A program made the position numbers and the translations under genes. The notes below the pieces were generated by a model. The model was not told where the DNA came from, did not search any database, and saw only the letters and a list, made by a program, of their open reading frames with translations. From assembly GCF_003369915.1 (NCBI RefSeq), contig NC_046673.1, positions 21,443,718 to 21,507,717 on the forward strand: a stretch of 64,000 nucleotides of DNA. The letters run 5' to 3'. Positions within the stretch are counted from its first letter, which is position 1. Every line of letters starts with the position of its first letter. The stretch is from Drosophila miranda. Its lineage: Eukaryota; Arthropoda; Insecta; Diptera; Drosophilidae. This document shows positions 9,411 to 22,300 of this stretch, piece after piece.

Positions 9411-10730
9411 ATTTTCGTAACATTCCACACTCGCATTTTGGTTGTAAACAAGATTTTCTTTTTTCTTTCATATAATTTGTTGATTTTTTTTCTTTCGTAT
9501 GTGGAGGAGGAAAGATGGTCGCGGCCTCAGGTGGGGCAGGGACCTTGCGAATGGCGCAGAAGGCTAAATCCATACCCAAATCGAATCCACATCCCCATTG
9601 GCATCAGCATAGCCATCCCGCATCCACATCCCACATTCAAAAGCAAATCAAATCGAATTCGATTCGACAGGCAACCGCAACGAGAGCAATAAAATTGATT
9701 GCGTTTAAGTGTATTAAAATCAAATGCGAAATTTACCCACCACAAATATGTTGATTCAATGCCCCGGACCAGGGCTGGAGAGCAGGCACTCACTCTGCAC
9801 GGGGCGGGGAAAAGAAAGCCCAAGAGGGGCTTCAAAAGGGAAATTTCCCATGGGAATTTAACCGTTCCCCAGTCAGTAAGGAGCAAATGTTACTGTAAGA
9901 CCCTGAATATTTGAGAAATCATCTATTGACACATGGTATCTGATCAAATGGTCAATTGGAATAGTCTTTCCAGCAGATCATACCACAAGAAGAGCAGCTT
10001 TCCATCTTCCAAAGGAAGGTAAGAGGCACTTTTGCGTGAGATCACCCAGAGTAGCGGAACTTGAGAGTAAATCTATTATTAGTTGGTTGAAATATCCTTA
10101 AATATTGTGGAAATTTTCGTTTATACGTCCTTGCTCTCAACTGTTTCCAACGCAAAAACAATAACAATTCACACGTCGTGTGCATGACGCGGCGAATTGA
10201 TGCTCAACTAGAGTGTCGATTTTAAGGGTTTTCTCTTGTTGTTGGACTGCTCCCAAATCCAGAAAGTATGCCACCCACCACTGTTTTATTCCATCATCTA
10301 GGAAGTTTTTGTATAAGGTTCCGATCCTCTACTTATTGACCTTCGTATACCCTTCTTCTCGCTAGGTTTCCACTTGCTTAATACGTAATACATATGAACT
10401 GGAAAGCCAATTAAACTCAAATGAATGGTGACTGAGACTTGGGGGCCGGCTATCCAGACCATTTCCATTCACAGCAATCTACAGAGGCATCTGCGATGAC
10501 TATGTATGTACATAGATATCTTCAATCAACACAATTACCCTTCCATGTCGGCACGGGTGCATCTTTACGCTTGCAATGGGCCACGCAAACAGTTCACCCG
10601 ATCTCCTACTGCGCCTACTATTCTCCCATGCCCTCCCATCCTCCATGTGGCGATGGGGGCAACAGGGTGCGGCTGGGGGTGAGGTTCATTCAACGCCAAA
10701 TTTGCCGCCATCAAGTGGGGCCCAACATTC

Positions 10731-10776
10731 GCCTCCGCCTCCGCCTCCGCCTCCGCCTCCGCCTCCGCCTCCGCCT
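10731..10776 (+). repeat. (GCCTCC)n hexamer repeat
   Basis: Uninterrupted hexamer tract of about 7-8 copies. It keeps several frames open on both strands (poly-Pro, Arg-Leu, Glu-Ala) and so creates spurious ORFs. Confidence 0.9.
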
Positions 10777-12434
10777 GCTCCGTCTTCCGGCTGCCATGCT
10801 GCAACCCCCCCACCAGCCCCCGCCCCGTATGTTGCCGTGACAAAGACGCGAAAAATTTTAATTGCAAATTTTTTTTCCTCGCTTGTCGTCGTCTTTGCTG
10901 GTCGCATTGCATTTTTGCCTACCTTAAATTAGAAGTAAAATTTACAATTTTTAATTGACTCTGAAAATTAAAAAAAAAGGATAGAAAAGCAAACACCAAA
11001 AACTGAAGAAAAACATCAGCTACAGCAACAACAACAACAACAACAGAAACATGGCATAGATTTTTGGTTTTCAGCAAATTTTCATAGATATTTTGATGCG
11101 GAATACGAAACATAGGGTACAAGCGGTGGGGTATGGACGCCACAGGTGATTGGGCCTTTAGTAACGAAAAGGGTAGCATTTTGCCGAGACTTGTTGGCAG
11201 CGTGCAGCCCCTCCCCGCGCCCACCTATTTGTTTTTCTATTTTGTTATAATTTTGCGAAAAATATTATTTTCGGTTTTTCGTGTGTGAGGGCTTCTGCAT
11301 TTGCCACACGGATTATACGTGCTTTCATTTCGATTGACTGTAATTATTTTCCCCTCCGCTGAGCTGTCGAACTACCGCTCACTCGCGCTCTCTTTCTCGC
11401 TCTTCCACTCTCTCTGTCTGTTTGCCTCTCTCTCGCAGCGGAAGCGCTAGTGCAACGCCTGGAGTGGCGCCACCTGACAGCAGCAACTGGCAAAATTAGT
11501 TGCGGTTTTTTTTTGTTGGGATTCGGATGCGGATTTTTTTGGATCTGATGCGGTTCTGCTGCAGCGGATCTGTGGCAACTTTGTGACATGGACGACGACA
11601 TGGCAATGAGCACCGGCTACGCGATGGCGCCAAATTCCTCATTGCCAGCGGAGCGCAGCGAAAACGCGTCAAAGCGCCAATAAAATGTGGTTTGGTTTGG
11701 TTCCTGTGGCCATTTGCATATTTTGCAAGCCATTTGCATACATCGAATTTTATTATAATATTTTGGTTCATTTTGTTTTGGTTTTTTTTGTGTGTTTATT
11801 TTGTATATCATTAAATTAAAGTTGTTGTTGTTGGTGCCACTGCCACACTGCCACTGCCACTGCCACTGCCTCTGTGGTTGGCATTAGCTGTCGGAAGGCG
11901 AATTTTGAGCCAATTTGCAGACTGCATTTGGCCTGACGACTCTTCTGATGCACGTGAGCCGTCTTCGTCACCCGTCCCGGTGCTGCGAGGCGGACGGACG
12001 GCAGTCGCGGATGGAGGCAGCGGCCACCAGGCGGTGGCCAATTTGCAAGTTGTCGAGTGTATTAGGTATATTTATTCGCTGTCTGCAAGTATGTATATGC
12101 TTGCTTTATGATCAGAAAGATGGAAATTCGCTGCTGTATCATCAGTGGGAAAGGAATTAGCATGGGGCATTGCCAGCAGCGAAATGGATCAGAGATCGGG
12201 AGCCAGAGAAGCGGTCTCTGCATATTAACCTCTCACTTTATTTATAACGATTCCGCCTGGTAGCTCTCCTGGAGTCACTGGAGTCGCCCTATCTGCTGTT
12301 GCTGAATAAATGGGAAAAGACTATGATCTGCGATCGATTGGGATCGAGGAGCTCTTGGACTTGGGATCCCCCCTCGAACATCCTTTAGAAAAAGCCCAAA
12401 ATCGATTCGAAGAAAACCGAAATCTTTATTGGAT

Positions 12435-12912
12435 TCAGACTGGAGCACCGTGGGACTTGATCACCAGCGGCTCGTTGGGGCAGTTGAAGGTGATCTCAAT
12501 GCCATTGGGCAACCAGTTTCTAGACCAGATCTTCACTTCGCACACTTTGGTGACACCATTCGGTTCAACTAACTCCACAATGTACGAATTCAGGAAGCCG
12601 GAGACCACCTGCACGGTGGCCGACATGATTTTCGAGACTCTAAATGTGAGGACAACGAGGACCAATTAATGGCATGTCGTAGAATTCTCCCTCAATGCCT
12701 TACCGGTAGCTGGGTCCCTCGCCAGCGGCCAGTGTGTCCAGGGAGTAAGTCAGAGTCGACTTTGCGGAGTCCAGCTCCGATCCACTTAACGTTTTGGGTG
12801 CACCGAGTCCACCGATGGATGGGGGGACTTCATCTCCATCTCCGTGAGGACTTCCACTGACCAGAGCACAGGCCAATGCCAGGCAAATGAACAGAGACTT
12901 TTCGTTGAACAT
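12435..12912 (-). CDS. Cystatin-like secreted cysteine-protease inhibitor
   Basis: Two exons: 12912-12704 and 12639-12435, with a 64-bp intron (donor gtaagg, acceptor atttag). The split codon CG|A keeps the frame; the product is 137 aa. MFNEKSLFICLALACALVSG is a signal peptide. The mature protein starts with an acidic linker, then GGLGAPKTLSG (the conserved N-terminal glycine region of cystatins), a long helix (ELDSAKSTLTYSL) and, right after the intron, QVVSG, the canonical QxVxG inhibitory loop. The sheet follows (SYIVELVEPNGVTKVCEVKIWSRNWLPNG). The second hairpin reads N-W where family members usually have P-W. Two Cys (VCEV and NCPNE) could form the C-terminal disulfide. Expected to inhibit papain-type proteases outside the cell. 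Position and size fit the sarcocystatin-like flies' family; I cannot assign an exact ortholog. Confidence 0.88.
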
Positions 12913-12934
12913 TTCGTTTGATTTTCAAAACAAT

Positions 12935-12972
12935 CACTGATATGTGCTCCGCGGTACGAGTCGATCTTTATA
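12935..12972 (-). promoter_or_regulatory. TATA box plus initiator of the cystatin-like gene
   Basis: On the minus strand TATAAA (12972-12967) is followed about 31-34 bp later by TCAGTG (12940-12935), matching fly TATA and initiator spacing. The inferred start (A at 12938) leaves a 25-bp leader before the ATG at 12912. Confidence 0.6.
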
Positions 12973-14388
12973 GGCAGAATCCTCTCTCAAGATTGAGTGT
13001 ATCAGAGATCTGTGGGTCATGCTTCAATGCTCCTATCTTCAATTTGATAATGGAATTGAATTTATTTTGTTTGGATCGTTCATATTTTCATACGTACATA
13101 CATTCATTACCAATCCGATGGATTTGTACAGTGCGTTTCAAAAAAGACTTGCGTTTTTAAATGGGAATATCCGTTTGCTATTGATTTTTGGATATTATAA
13201 TACAGATGATATTATAATGGTTGATCTTTGCAATCAACTGTCATCCGTATGTAGGTGTAGGTTTGTGGTTTTTATCAGGTAAATTTTCACCTGGTTGAAG
13301 CTTGAATTCTACAGAATCTGAATCTTGTTAAGACGTCTTTGTTGAACCAGAAAGCCCTGTACAATAGTCGTGGGGTCATTGCTTGGGGTCGCTACTTCCG
13401 CACACTCACGACGCGCCGTCAGCGAGGGTATTATGTATTAATCAAAATGAATCGCTTCAAAGTACAAAATATCAGCAAAAGTCGAGTGACTTTAAGCCAC
13501 CCCAGCAGACACACACAAGCACTCGGAGAGCACCGCTTCCTCCGATGAATCGTTCATCATTCCATACGGCAGTGGCACCGGCAGCATTCTTGGCGCAACT
13601 CCAGAGCGCTGTCAGAAGTGCACAAATCCATGCCGATTTGTATGAACAACATACGTGGATACATCTAGAATGTACAGATGCCTGCATGTACATCCGCCAG
13701 CCGACAAGTCGTCCGTCCGGCCCGTCCGCTCGTCGCCCATCCATCCGTCTATCCCATCCATCCATCCCATCCATCCATCCGACCGTCCATTCAACTAGGG
13801 GCCCCGGGCATTTTTGTCAGATCACGAACCAAGTGCTGTTCATCGTCCATCCCATCCCATGCCATCCATCCATCTATAAGGGGACAAGGATCGCAATTGG
13901 GATCGGGAATAATGATGCCACACGATGCTCCTTTGCCCCCTCAGACCCCTTTTGACGAGGGGCTGTCCGTCTGTACGTCCCACCCACAAATCCGATGGGA
14001 ACTCGTATATTTTCAGCATCGTTTTGGGGGTTGATCGTGATCGCGCTGTCGTCGTTCGGCTCGTGATCGCTCGTTGAAAGCGAATTTTCAGCTTTTTCGC
14101 TGTGCAAAAGATTTTCCGTCCGACTTTTCACATAAAAATCATGTAAGGCTGGAAAACGGCGACAGTTTACGAACGGCAGTCGCGAAAAGAACTCCGCCAG
14201 CGATAACCCCAAACCCAAAGAAAAAGAGTTTTCAAAAAACGATACCAGATCACACTCGGAGACTACGAGACTACGAGACTTTTCCCAAAAGATACAGCTG
14301 TAATTGTGATAGAGATAGATACTCGTAATATTTTGTTTGGTTAATTGTTTGTTTGTGAAACGAAACTCGGAACTTGAATTCTCGCGCC
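12973..14388. other. Intergenic between cystatin-like gene and msta
   Basis: Contains a CCAT-rich low-complexity tract (about 13735-13880) and the msta leader. No convincing gene. The leader ends with a standard ATG at 14389; no clear TATA box was seen for msta. Confidence 0.4.
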
Positions 14389-17300
14389 ATGATCTGCCCG
14401 AAACGTACCTCGGAGCTGCTGGACCTGCATCTGGCCCCGTTCAAGGACAAGGATCCGGCCTGGGAGGTGGGTGTCTCAAGGATAGCCGGACGTGGCCTGA
14501 TGGCCACGCGCAGCATCAAGCGCGGCGAGATCATCTTTAAAGACATGCCGCTCCTGATCAGCCTGTCCGCCCACGAGGAGGACTCCTTGAATGCGTGCAG
14601 TGTGTGCCTGAGGGAGCTGCCGGATACGCGCTTCATGTGCCGCATTGGTTGCGGCCTGCCCGTCTGCAGTCTCTGCTCCAAGAAGAAACAGCACAAGACT
14701 GACTGCGATCTGCTAAAGTCGTGGGGCCCCAACGAGCCCGAGGTGGCCAATTCGGTGATCATCCGGCTGCTGTGCGTGGCCCGGGCCCTCAACCTGAACA
14801 AGGACCAGCGCGATCTGATCTACTGTCTGCAGGCGAATCTGGATAACAACCATCGCGTGGAGGTGCGCAATGCGGCCAAATGCTTCAAGAATTTCCCCAC
14901 CGACAAGAAGATCTTCGAGATCATGAACCGCACCGTGGCCGTCCTGCGAACGAATGGCTTCGACAAGACCACCGATCGCACCAACGACAACCAGGAGTTC
15001 AACTATCGCGCCCTCTTTCCCCTGTTCGCCGTCATGAACCATGACTGCATTCCCAACTCGTACTACACCTTCGAAGAGAAGACCAACATAATGATAGTCC
15101 GCGCCGCCGTCGATATACCCGAGGGCTTCGAGATCACAACCACTTACACGAAACTCTTTACGGGCAACATTGCACGACACTTATTCCTCAAAATTAAGAG
15201 GGGATTCACATGCAAGTGCTCCCGATGCTCCGATCCGACGGTGAGAACATAACCCTTTTATAATAGATCAGTCCTTGATAAGTTTTCAGTGCACTCTTAG
15301 CATTTCATTACAATCCTTTCTTGCTTCACTTTTCGATTATCATAGCTGATGCATTTTACTTTGGTGTGCAGTAGTTTTAGGGCTTTTAGGAATCATGGAG
15401 GAAATAATACTTTAGATCAGTCTCATGGATACTTTTGACAGTTGAAAGATCGTTGGAAGATCTCCCTTGAATCGTATTCTTTTGAAAATCAACGAAACAA
15501 ACTCTTTGTCAAAATAAATTGGATACTTGTGGTACATAGCCAAAGATATTTACTTAAATGCTGCATTCAGTGATCACTTGATAAAATAGTAACTACTATC
15601 CGCGATCGTTGGTATCCTCATTTGATGAGCTCCAAAGGCAGGGACAGTAGGAGAATTCTTAAACGATCATTCAGGAAGAAGAAGAACTCTATCTGCAATG
15701 AAGATCATTTCATTGGATACTTTATAGGAGATCAATGTTGGATCCCTTAGAACTATGGCTATTGTTTCTGGTCTGATTAGATGATTACTTCAGCATTCAT
15801 TTGCGGCGTTTTATCGCCACAAATATTTCAGATATCCAAGAGCTTTTTATGGGTATTTACTAACATCTTACTCTTGCTTAGCTCGAAGATCACTCTATTC
15901 CACCATCTCTTAAGTGTTTCGAACACCAATTGTTTCCCATCACCCATTCGGGCCCAGACAGCGCCAAGTGATGAGGGACGTGCCAGCTGTATAAACTATT
16001 TAGCCAAATAACCGACGAATGTAATCAAGCGACTGAGGTCGAGGTCAATCTTATAAATTTGAGCCCATTAGGGCCAAGGGGCTAACTTTGGAACTACATG
16101 AACTCGTGTCGAGATCCATCAAAAGAAGACAATATCGAAATTCTCCATCCTCTGGGGATGATTCTTTTTGATTTTAGCCGCCCATTTTGTTCTGTTTGTT
16201 GCTGTTGCATGTGTGGCCAGAACGAGGGAAAACAAAAAAAATTAAGGATTTCCTGTGCGCATCAAAAATTCATCCGAAAACAATTAAGCCAACAGAATAA
16301 CACACACGCCCATTCCCCTCCACTTGTATTATTACAAGTTGTTGGTCTTGTTATTGTTGGCCGTAAATTGATTTCCTCCCGCGATACACCGCCGGCGCGC
16401 CGGGTATTCCCATTTTCGCGATTCCCAAAAGCGTCCCCCCGTTTCCAGGCGCAACAAGTGGCGGCGGCCTTTTGCCGTTCAACAACAGCCAATAGCCAAC
16501 ATCAACAACTGCTACAACAACAGCTACAACATTCAAAAATTTTGTTTATTTTTAAAGAGCCGAACACAATTCAATTAAATCACAAATAAATAGATGTGAT
16601 TCCAAAAAGCTTTTTAATTTGCTTGGTTTGGTTCCTCTATATATATTTTCGGCCTAAAAATGCCTGAGAGGTGGCTGAATCTCGATTTCTATATATCTTT
16701 TTCACGCTTCGAGATCTACATACGTATATCTCCCACATCTTTTCGCTCTGCTGCTGTTTTTGCCGGAATTTTCTGCGCTCATATCGATTTGAATTTGATT
16801 CCTAAATTCCATTTTTTTGTCGCAATTTTCTCCGATTTTGATAAAATTCTTTCTCTTTTTTTGTTGTTATTTTTTTAATTGTTTTTGTTTGGATATATAC
16901 GTGTGTATGTACATATATAAAGAAACAGATTTTTTCTTGGCCAGGGCCACATATGTATAGCGCCGTCGGGTCGTAATTTCTCGTTTGACATTCGCGTTTG
17001 AATCCGCGACACACCAGAGTAGAGGCCTTTGTCGAATAATGAACAAAAACTATTTGATACAGGAAAAACGCATGAGCCATTAAACCAACAAATGATGCAT
17101 ATTAATGGTTTATAACAATCCCGATGGCCTATACGTATACATACATATGCTTTGATTGCCAATGCAATTTCTCTCATCTCAAACAGATCTAGAAATGTGA
17201 TTCTTCTTCACTGGTTTCTTTGAATATTATTTCTCATATACATACTATTCACATTTTGTGGTCGGTCCCTTGTTCTCTGCTCTCTGACCTTGATTTTCGG

Positions 17301-19371
17301 ATCGTCTCGTGCTGGTTGTAATAGAACGAACCCCTCTGCGGTTCCGGTTCCAGAGGTCTCTGTGTCCGTGGAATTGGTTCAGTGAACTCTCAGGGGCTCA
17401 GGGCGTTCGCGTCTATGAATTGGGATTAGCATACCATACCAAAGCAATCGTTGGGTGGATTAAAGCGTGGGGTCACCACAACAGAAATGAGTGTGCTTCC
17501 TTTGCTACCATCACTTGCTGCTATTGTGCACCATCCGCTATCCGCTATCTGCTATCCGCTCTGGTTTGCAACCGATCCGCGGATCGGATCCATTAATTAT
17601 CGAGTTTAATTTATGGACAAGCAAATTGGCCAAGCGATTCAAAAGCTGAATAGACATGACGTGGCTGTGTGTGGTTCCCTTAACAACCTGAGAACGGAAC
17701 GGAACGGATTCCATGCTGAAATCATCATCATCATCCCTGCATACGAAATCCGTAGACTTAACTGAATTTGCGTCCGTTCGTCCGTGCGTCGCGTCCGATG
17801 ATATGTATGCGAGTGTGCGCGTAGATATTTATCGATAGCACGAGCGAATGTTAAAACGCACACGTAGCGACATCTTTCTTATTTATGTCAATTTTTTAGC
17901 TCTGCGTAGAGATACATGGATACGTATTTATATGGCAGATATATTGTATGCATAGGTATGGGTATGGACATAGTTATGAGATGTAGAGATCACTCGTTGA
18001 ACTTGTTCAATCCGTTATGGATTATTTTTAGCTGCAATCGGAATCCTAACAATGCGAAAAACATTTTGTGTGTTTCGCGGGACATTTGGAATGTCCCCCT
18101 ACCCCTCCCCCCATCCCACGAAACAATAAATGACTATGACTCACTTGAAATATATCTCAAGTGATCCGCAGCAGGTCGTATGCTAACGATCAGATGTTTG
18201 GCTTTCAAGTGCCTCATTTCGGTAAAATGAAGTGATTTTATTCATTAAATGATTTGTTTTTTTTCAACACTGGAAATACTCTTTGGAGTTTCTTTCATTT
18301 TTAAGTGGAAAACAGTCTTCCCTTGAACTCTTATAGGACTCTTTCCCTACCTTTAGGCGCCTATGAACACCATGTCTTTCAACTGGTTCCCATTCTTCTT
18401 TCTCCTATAAAAAATTCATGAATTATGTTTCGTTTTGAGTGACTTTGAGCTAAACAATTTATATTTATCCTTTGTGATACCAAACACACTTTCGCCTCAA
18501 TTTATATTTATCCTTTGTGATACCAAACACACTTTCGCCTCTCTAAAGCCTTTGAGCAGTCTTCTCATCTTCAATGATCCTCTCATTGATTACTAATCGA
18601 TTTGGCTCTGTTTCGCGTCATATCGATTATTAATCGACTCCTCTCTATGGCACTTATCTATTACTTATCGACTCCTCCCTGCTACACTTATCGATCATTA
18701 ATCAAAGGTTTGGTTTTCTTTTGCAATCGCAGGAGAAAGGCGCTTATATTTCGGGCCTGTATTGCCGTGACACGAACTGCTCGGGCCTGGTGGTGCCGGA
18801 GATCACCGGACTGCCGCATCCCAGCTACAATTGCCTGGTGTGCAAGCAAAAGTCCACGCATGCCCAGATGATGAAGTCGCAGGACTTCGCCAGCGGCGCC
18901 ATCAACGCCAAGGCCAACTCGAACTCGCTGCGCACCCTGGTCCAGTACTTGAACGAGAAGAGCGACAACTTCATACCCAACAGCAACTACGTGGTGATCG
19001 ATGCCAAGCTGTCGGTGCTGCAGCGCCTCGGCGAGGGCCGCGAGGACTGCAGCGAGGAGCTGGCGGCCAACACCCGTCTCCGGTACAGTCGCGACGTCAT
19101 CCAGGTGATGGACCAGCTGGGCTTGGGCGAGTCCCTGGTGCGCACCCAGCTGCAGGATCTGCTGCGCCGCGAGGAGGAGCGCCGCGCAAAGAGGCTGGCC
19201 GAGGAGGCCGAGAAGCAGCGCAAGTTGGCCGAGCTCCAGGCGAAGGCAGCCGAGGCGGACAAGCTACTGGCCGCCCTCGAGGAGGCGGCTCGGGCCGAGG
19301 AGGCAGCCGCCGCTCCACCGGTAGCAGCTCCTGCCCCTGCCCCAGCCCCAGCAGCCACTGAGACGGCTTAA
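14389..19371 (+). CDS. msta: msta: SET/MYND-domain protein (SmydA class)
   Basis: Two coding exons, 14389-15240 and 18733-19371, separated by a 3.5-kb phase-0 intron (donor gtgaga, acceptor aatcgcag); the product is 496 aa. The start is MICPKRTSELLDLH. Layout: split SET N-terminal part (VSRIAGRGLMATRSIKRGEI), a full MYND zinc finger (C70, C73, C84, C88, C93, C96, H102, C106), the SET core with NHDCIPNS at residues 217-224 and GFEITTTYT in place of the usual GEEI-Y, then post-SET cysteines C275, C277, C280. Exon 2 adds the SMYD C-terminal zinc site (CRDTNCSG with YNCLVCK), helices, and an unusual Glu/Lys/Ala-rich coiled coil ending in an Ala/Pro tail. Arthropod SmydA proteins are putative lysine methyltransferases; activity of this one is not known. 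A polyadenylation signal AATAAA lies near 19535. Confidence 0.9.
15241..18732 (+). other. Long intron of msta
   Basis: 3.5 kb, AT-rich. Contains a DRE-like TTATCGATAGC (17828-17838) and a perfect 43-bp tandem duplication at 18455-18540. No nested gene or alternative msta exon could be identified. Its length would allow an internal promoter. Confidence 0.5.
18455..18540 (+). repeat. Perfect 43-bp tandem duplication
   Basis: Two identical 43-bp units, 18455-18497 and 18498-18540, each starting CAATTTATATTTATCC and ending ACTTTCGCCT. Identity of both copies points to a recent event. Confidence 0.95.
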
Positions 19372-22300
19372 GGTCGGGGGCGAGGATGCACGACGATTCA
19401 CGATGGCCATCGATGGCCCCGGCCCCCCTGTCACCCAACTCCAAGTAGTCACCCTCCCTCAAATTTCCCTCAAATTTGTTGTGTTGTGTGTACTAAACTT
19501 AATAATTGTATTTGTATTTGTATTTATTTATTTATAATAAATTAAAAATTATACTCGAAGACGCTGAGCGTGTGTGTGTTCAAAAATCTCTCTGGCAGCT
19601 TATGGGGGCTTCGGGATCGTTTTGTCAAAATGATTTTTAATCCATGCAGCCAGACGGTAGACGGTAGACGGCAGACGCCAGACGACACATTTGGGAAACA
19701 AATAATCTCCGAAAATACACTAGACAGAGAGGAATAGACTCGAATCACCTTTGGTTCTAGAATCTAGATGTTAATGGGTACGTTTCAGGCCTAAATATCA
19801 CTTGGAGTGGTGCTAGATGTTCAGTAGTTTCATGGCTATCAAAACGCTATTATTTGCAATGATTGACTCTACGACTGTATATCCGACAGAGCCATAAATT
19901 TCTATTCCATTTGATTCGATTTGGTTGTTAGCATTTGTTTTATTCGCCATTAAAAGTTGCAGTCGACTTTGGGCGACCGTTAAAGTTGGGGGCCGGATCT
20001 ATTTTTGTGTCACAGGCCACTGACGCCTTCGCCTTCGCCATCGCCATCGCCACAAGCGACCAAGCGACCAAACGACCAAACGACCAAACGACCGACAGTT
20101 TGGCAAGTCACACGGGGCCAGGCAAGTCACCGGCCCGTTTTACGATTAAATATATTCATATTCATAAGTTTTTTTTTCATCTAAATGTGCATGTGTACGT
20201 GCAGCACACCATGGATAGATATACAGACATATGGACGAGTGACTATGTACATCCGTGTAGTGTGTATGTCTAATGCGAATTTGTTATTTGCCTCCTTCAA
20301 TATTCGATTCAGTTTTGTGCCTCAGTAAATTGCTCATTAAATCGAGCAAATGTCTGCATAAAAAAGAATTATTAAAAGCACATCTCTCTGGCCTAATAAT
20401 TCCCAACTATTGGGGGAACTATTGAAAAGAAATTTCGCGAATATCCATATCCATCCTAGAATGGAATTACAGTGATGGCTGTGGCCACAGTTCCCAGAGA
20501 TACTCAATGATTGGTGGGCTTCCATCCATCCGCTAAGAGGGAGTTTCCACTGTAGATGGCCCACAAACTAAACCTTCCGCTCAGCTCCACCTGTCTCATC
20601 AATTTATTCGAAGAATGTTTCGCTTCTTTCGGTGTCATCGAGTGCTTATGAGGATATGCCATAATATATGGCTGTGCGAAAAGAAATATACCCACCGATG
20701 GCACATACATATATCAGTAGGCTATGATATGTACTGTGCATATGTACTAAATTATATAGAATATTAGGTAAAGAAAATATGCAACAATAAGAGCTCTGCC
20801 GCCAGAGAGCCAAACAAATTTGAAAACTCAGAAATCATAAATAAAATTATAATAAAAATCTCAATAAATTATGCTGCATATAGATGAAAAAAAATAATGA
20901 CCATCCGTCGTGTATCTATCTATCTATCGAACCGATCTACATATCTAGATGGACCATTCCATCGACTATATCTATCTGTCGCCAGATGAAAGAGCCAACA
21001 AAAAGAACAACTCGTCGCAGAGCTTGTCGCATGTGGATGTTCTAATCACAAATTGCTTTTAACTTGTGCCACGGACAAACACTCACACGCACACGCATCC
21101 AGGATACAGGGAAACATACAGGGAGAAGGGCGGGGGTAGAGTCGTCAACTGGTGGCAGAGGTGGGCAGGAGGGGGGAGGTGGTAGTGGGTGTAGAGTGTA
21201 GAGTGTAGGAAAAAGAGCCTGCACTCGGTTCAGATTTGATTAATTGCACGCAATTTCCATTCGTATACATGACATTTGTCTGCCGAATACCCTACAGAAC
21301 AGTCGACAGTCGTAAGGTATATAGGGATCATAGATCCCACTGTCGGATATCGAGTCCTATGCAAAGAAGCACCCAAAATTCATTTATTCTGAATGATCAG
21401 AGGCCATGAAGAGTTTGTTAATAATAGCTTCAGGGTCTTTTCTTCAGTACAAGATGATCGTTCCAAGTAATTCCATAATTCGTATACAAACATATCTTCC
21501 GAGATTCATCTGGTATAACGATAAATATCTTTCAACGACCATCGAAACTCACTCGAAACTGCCATCTACAGGGCATGCATAGGGTCGATCCTTGCTCGAA
21601 GTGCGTGTCAGTTGGCTGCAAAGTGAAACAATCTTAATTGCGATGGCGCCGTCATTTTCGGTTCTTTCGCTAGTGCCTCCTCTCTGCAGGTCCAATCCCG
21701 ATCCCAATGAGCGATGTGACAATGTGCCCAGGGAGGCTGTCGGACCAAATCCACCGACTGTTCGCTGGGAATCGAAAGTGAAATACTGTGTTTTGGCGTC
21801 GGGGTGGGGCGGGACGGGCGGTGAGTGCAGGGAAACCGGTGGTGGCGTTTCCTTGTTTTGGCATACATTTCGAATGTAATTTATTGCCAGACTGCCCTCA
21901 GTGCATATTAATTAAACGCTTTGATTTACTTTCCCAGTTTCGGGCACGTTTCCTTGAGAGCCCCATAGCCCAACCCATCACCATCCCCATCCCATTTCCA
22001 TTCCCCATCCGTTGTGTTATTTATGCACTTTTAATGAACGGCCAGTGGCCAGTGAATGAAAAGTGTGCTCATAAATTAGCTATTTGCCCATCCCCGTAAA
22101 GGAATGCATCTGCATTTTGGCTTCCGGTGCATCCAGTTAGTGTCCATTTTTGATGGGATCATTTCAAGTTTATTGCCAATGTCATGTGGCACCGTAGACT
22201 CGCACAATGTCTACAGCTATAATCGTCGGCTATAATATTTACAAAGTAATAAATCATAATCTGTGTGCCAGACCTGATTCCCGCCCACATCATCCAATGT

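Larger units (their letters stand above)
8935..12434. other. Gene-poor intergenic region between Obp8a-like and cystatin-like genes
   Basis: No ORF here looks coding. Holds the Obp8a-like 5' flank, a purine-rich tract (9118-9150), hexamer repeats at 9372-9410 and 10731-10776, CAACAA runs (about 11025-11045) and a TC/GAGA-rich block (11375-11440: ctctctttctcgctc, ctctctctgtctg). The last could bind GAGA factor and mark an unseen promoter or enhancer. No RNA gene was recognised. Confidence 0.4.

Noticed and set aside
10439-10932. ORFs spanning the GCCTCC repeat on both strands
   Set aside because: Open only because of the hexamer repeat, which lacks stops in all frames.
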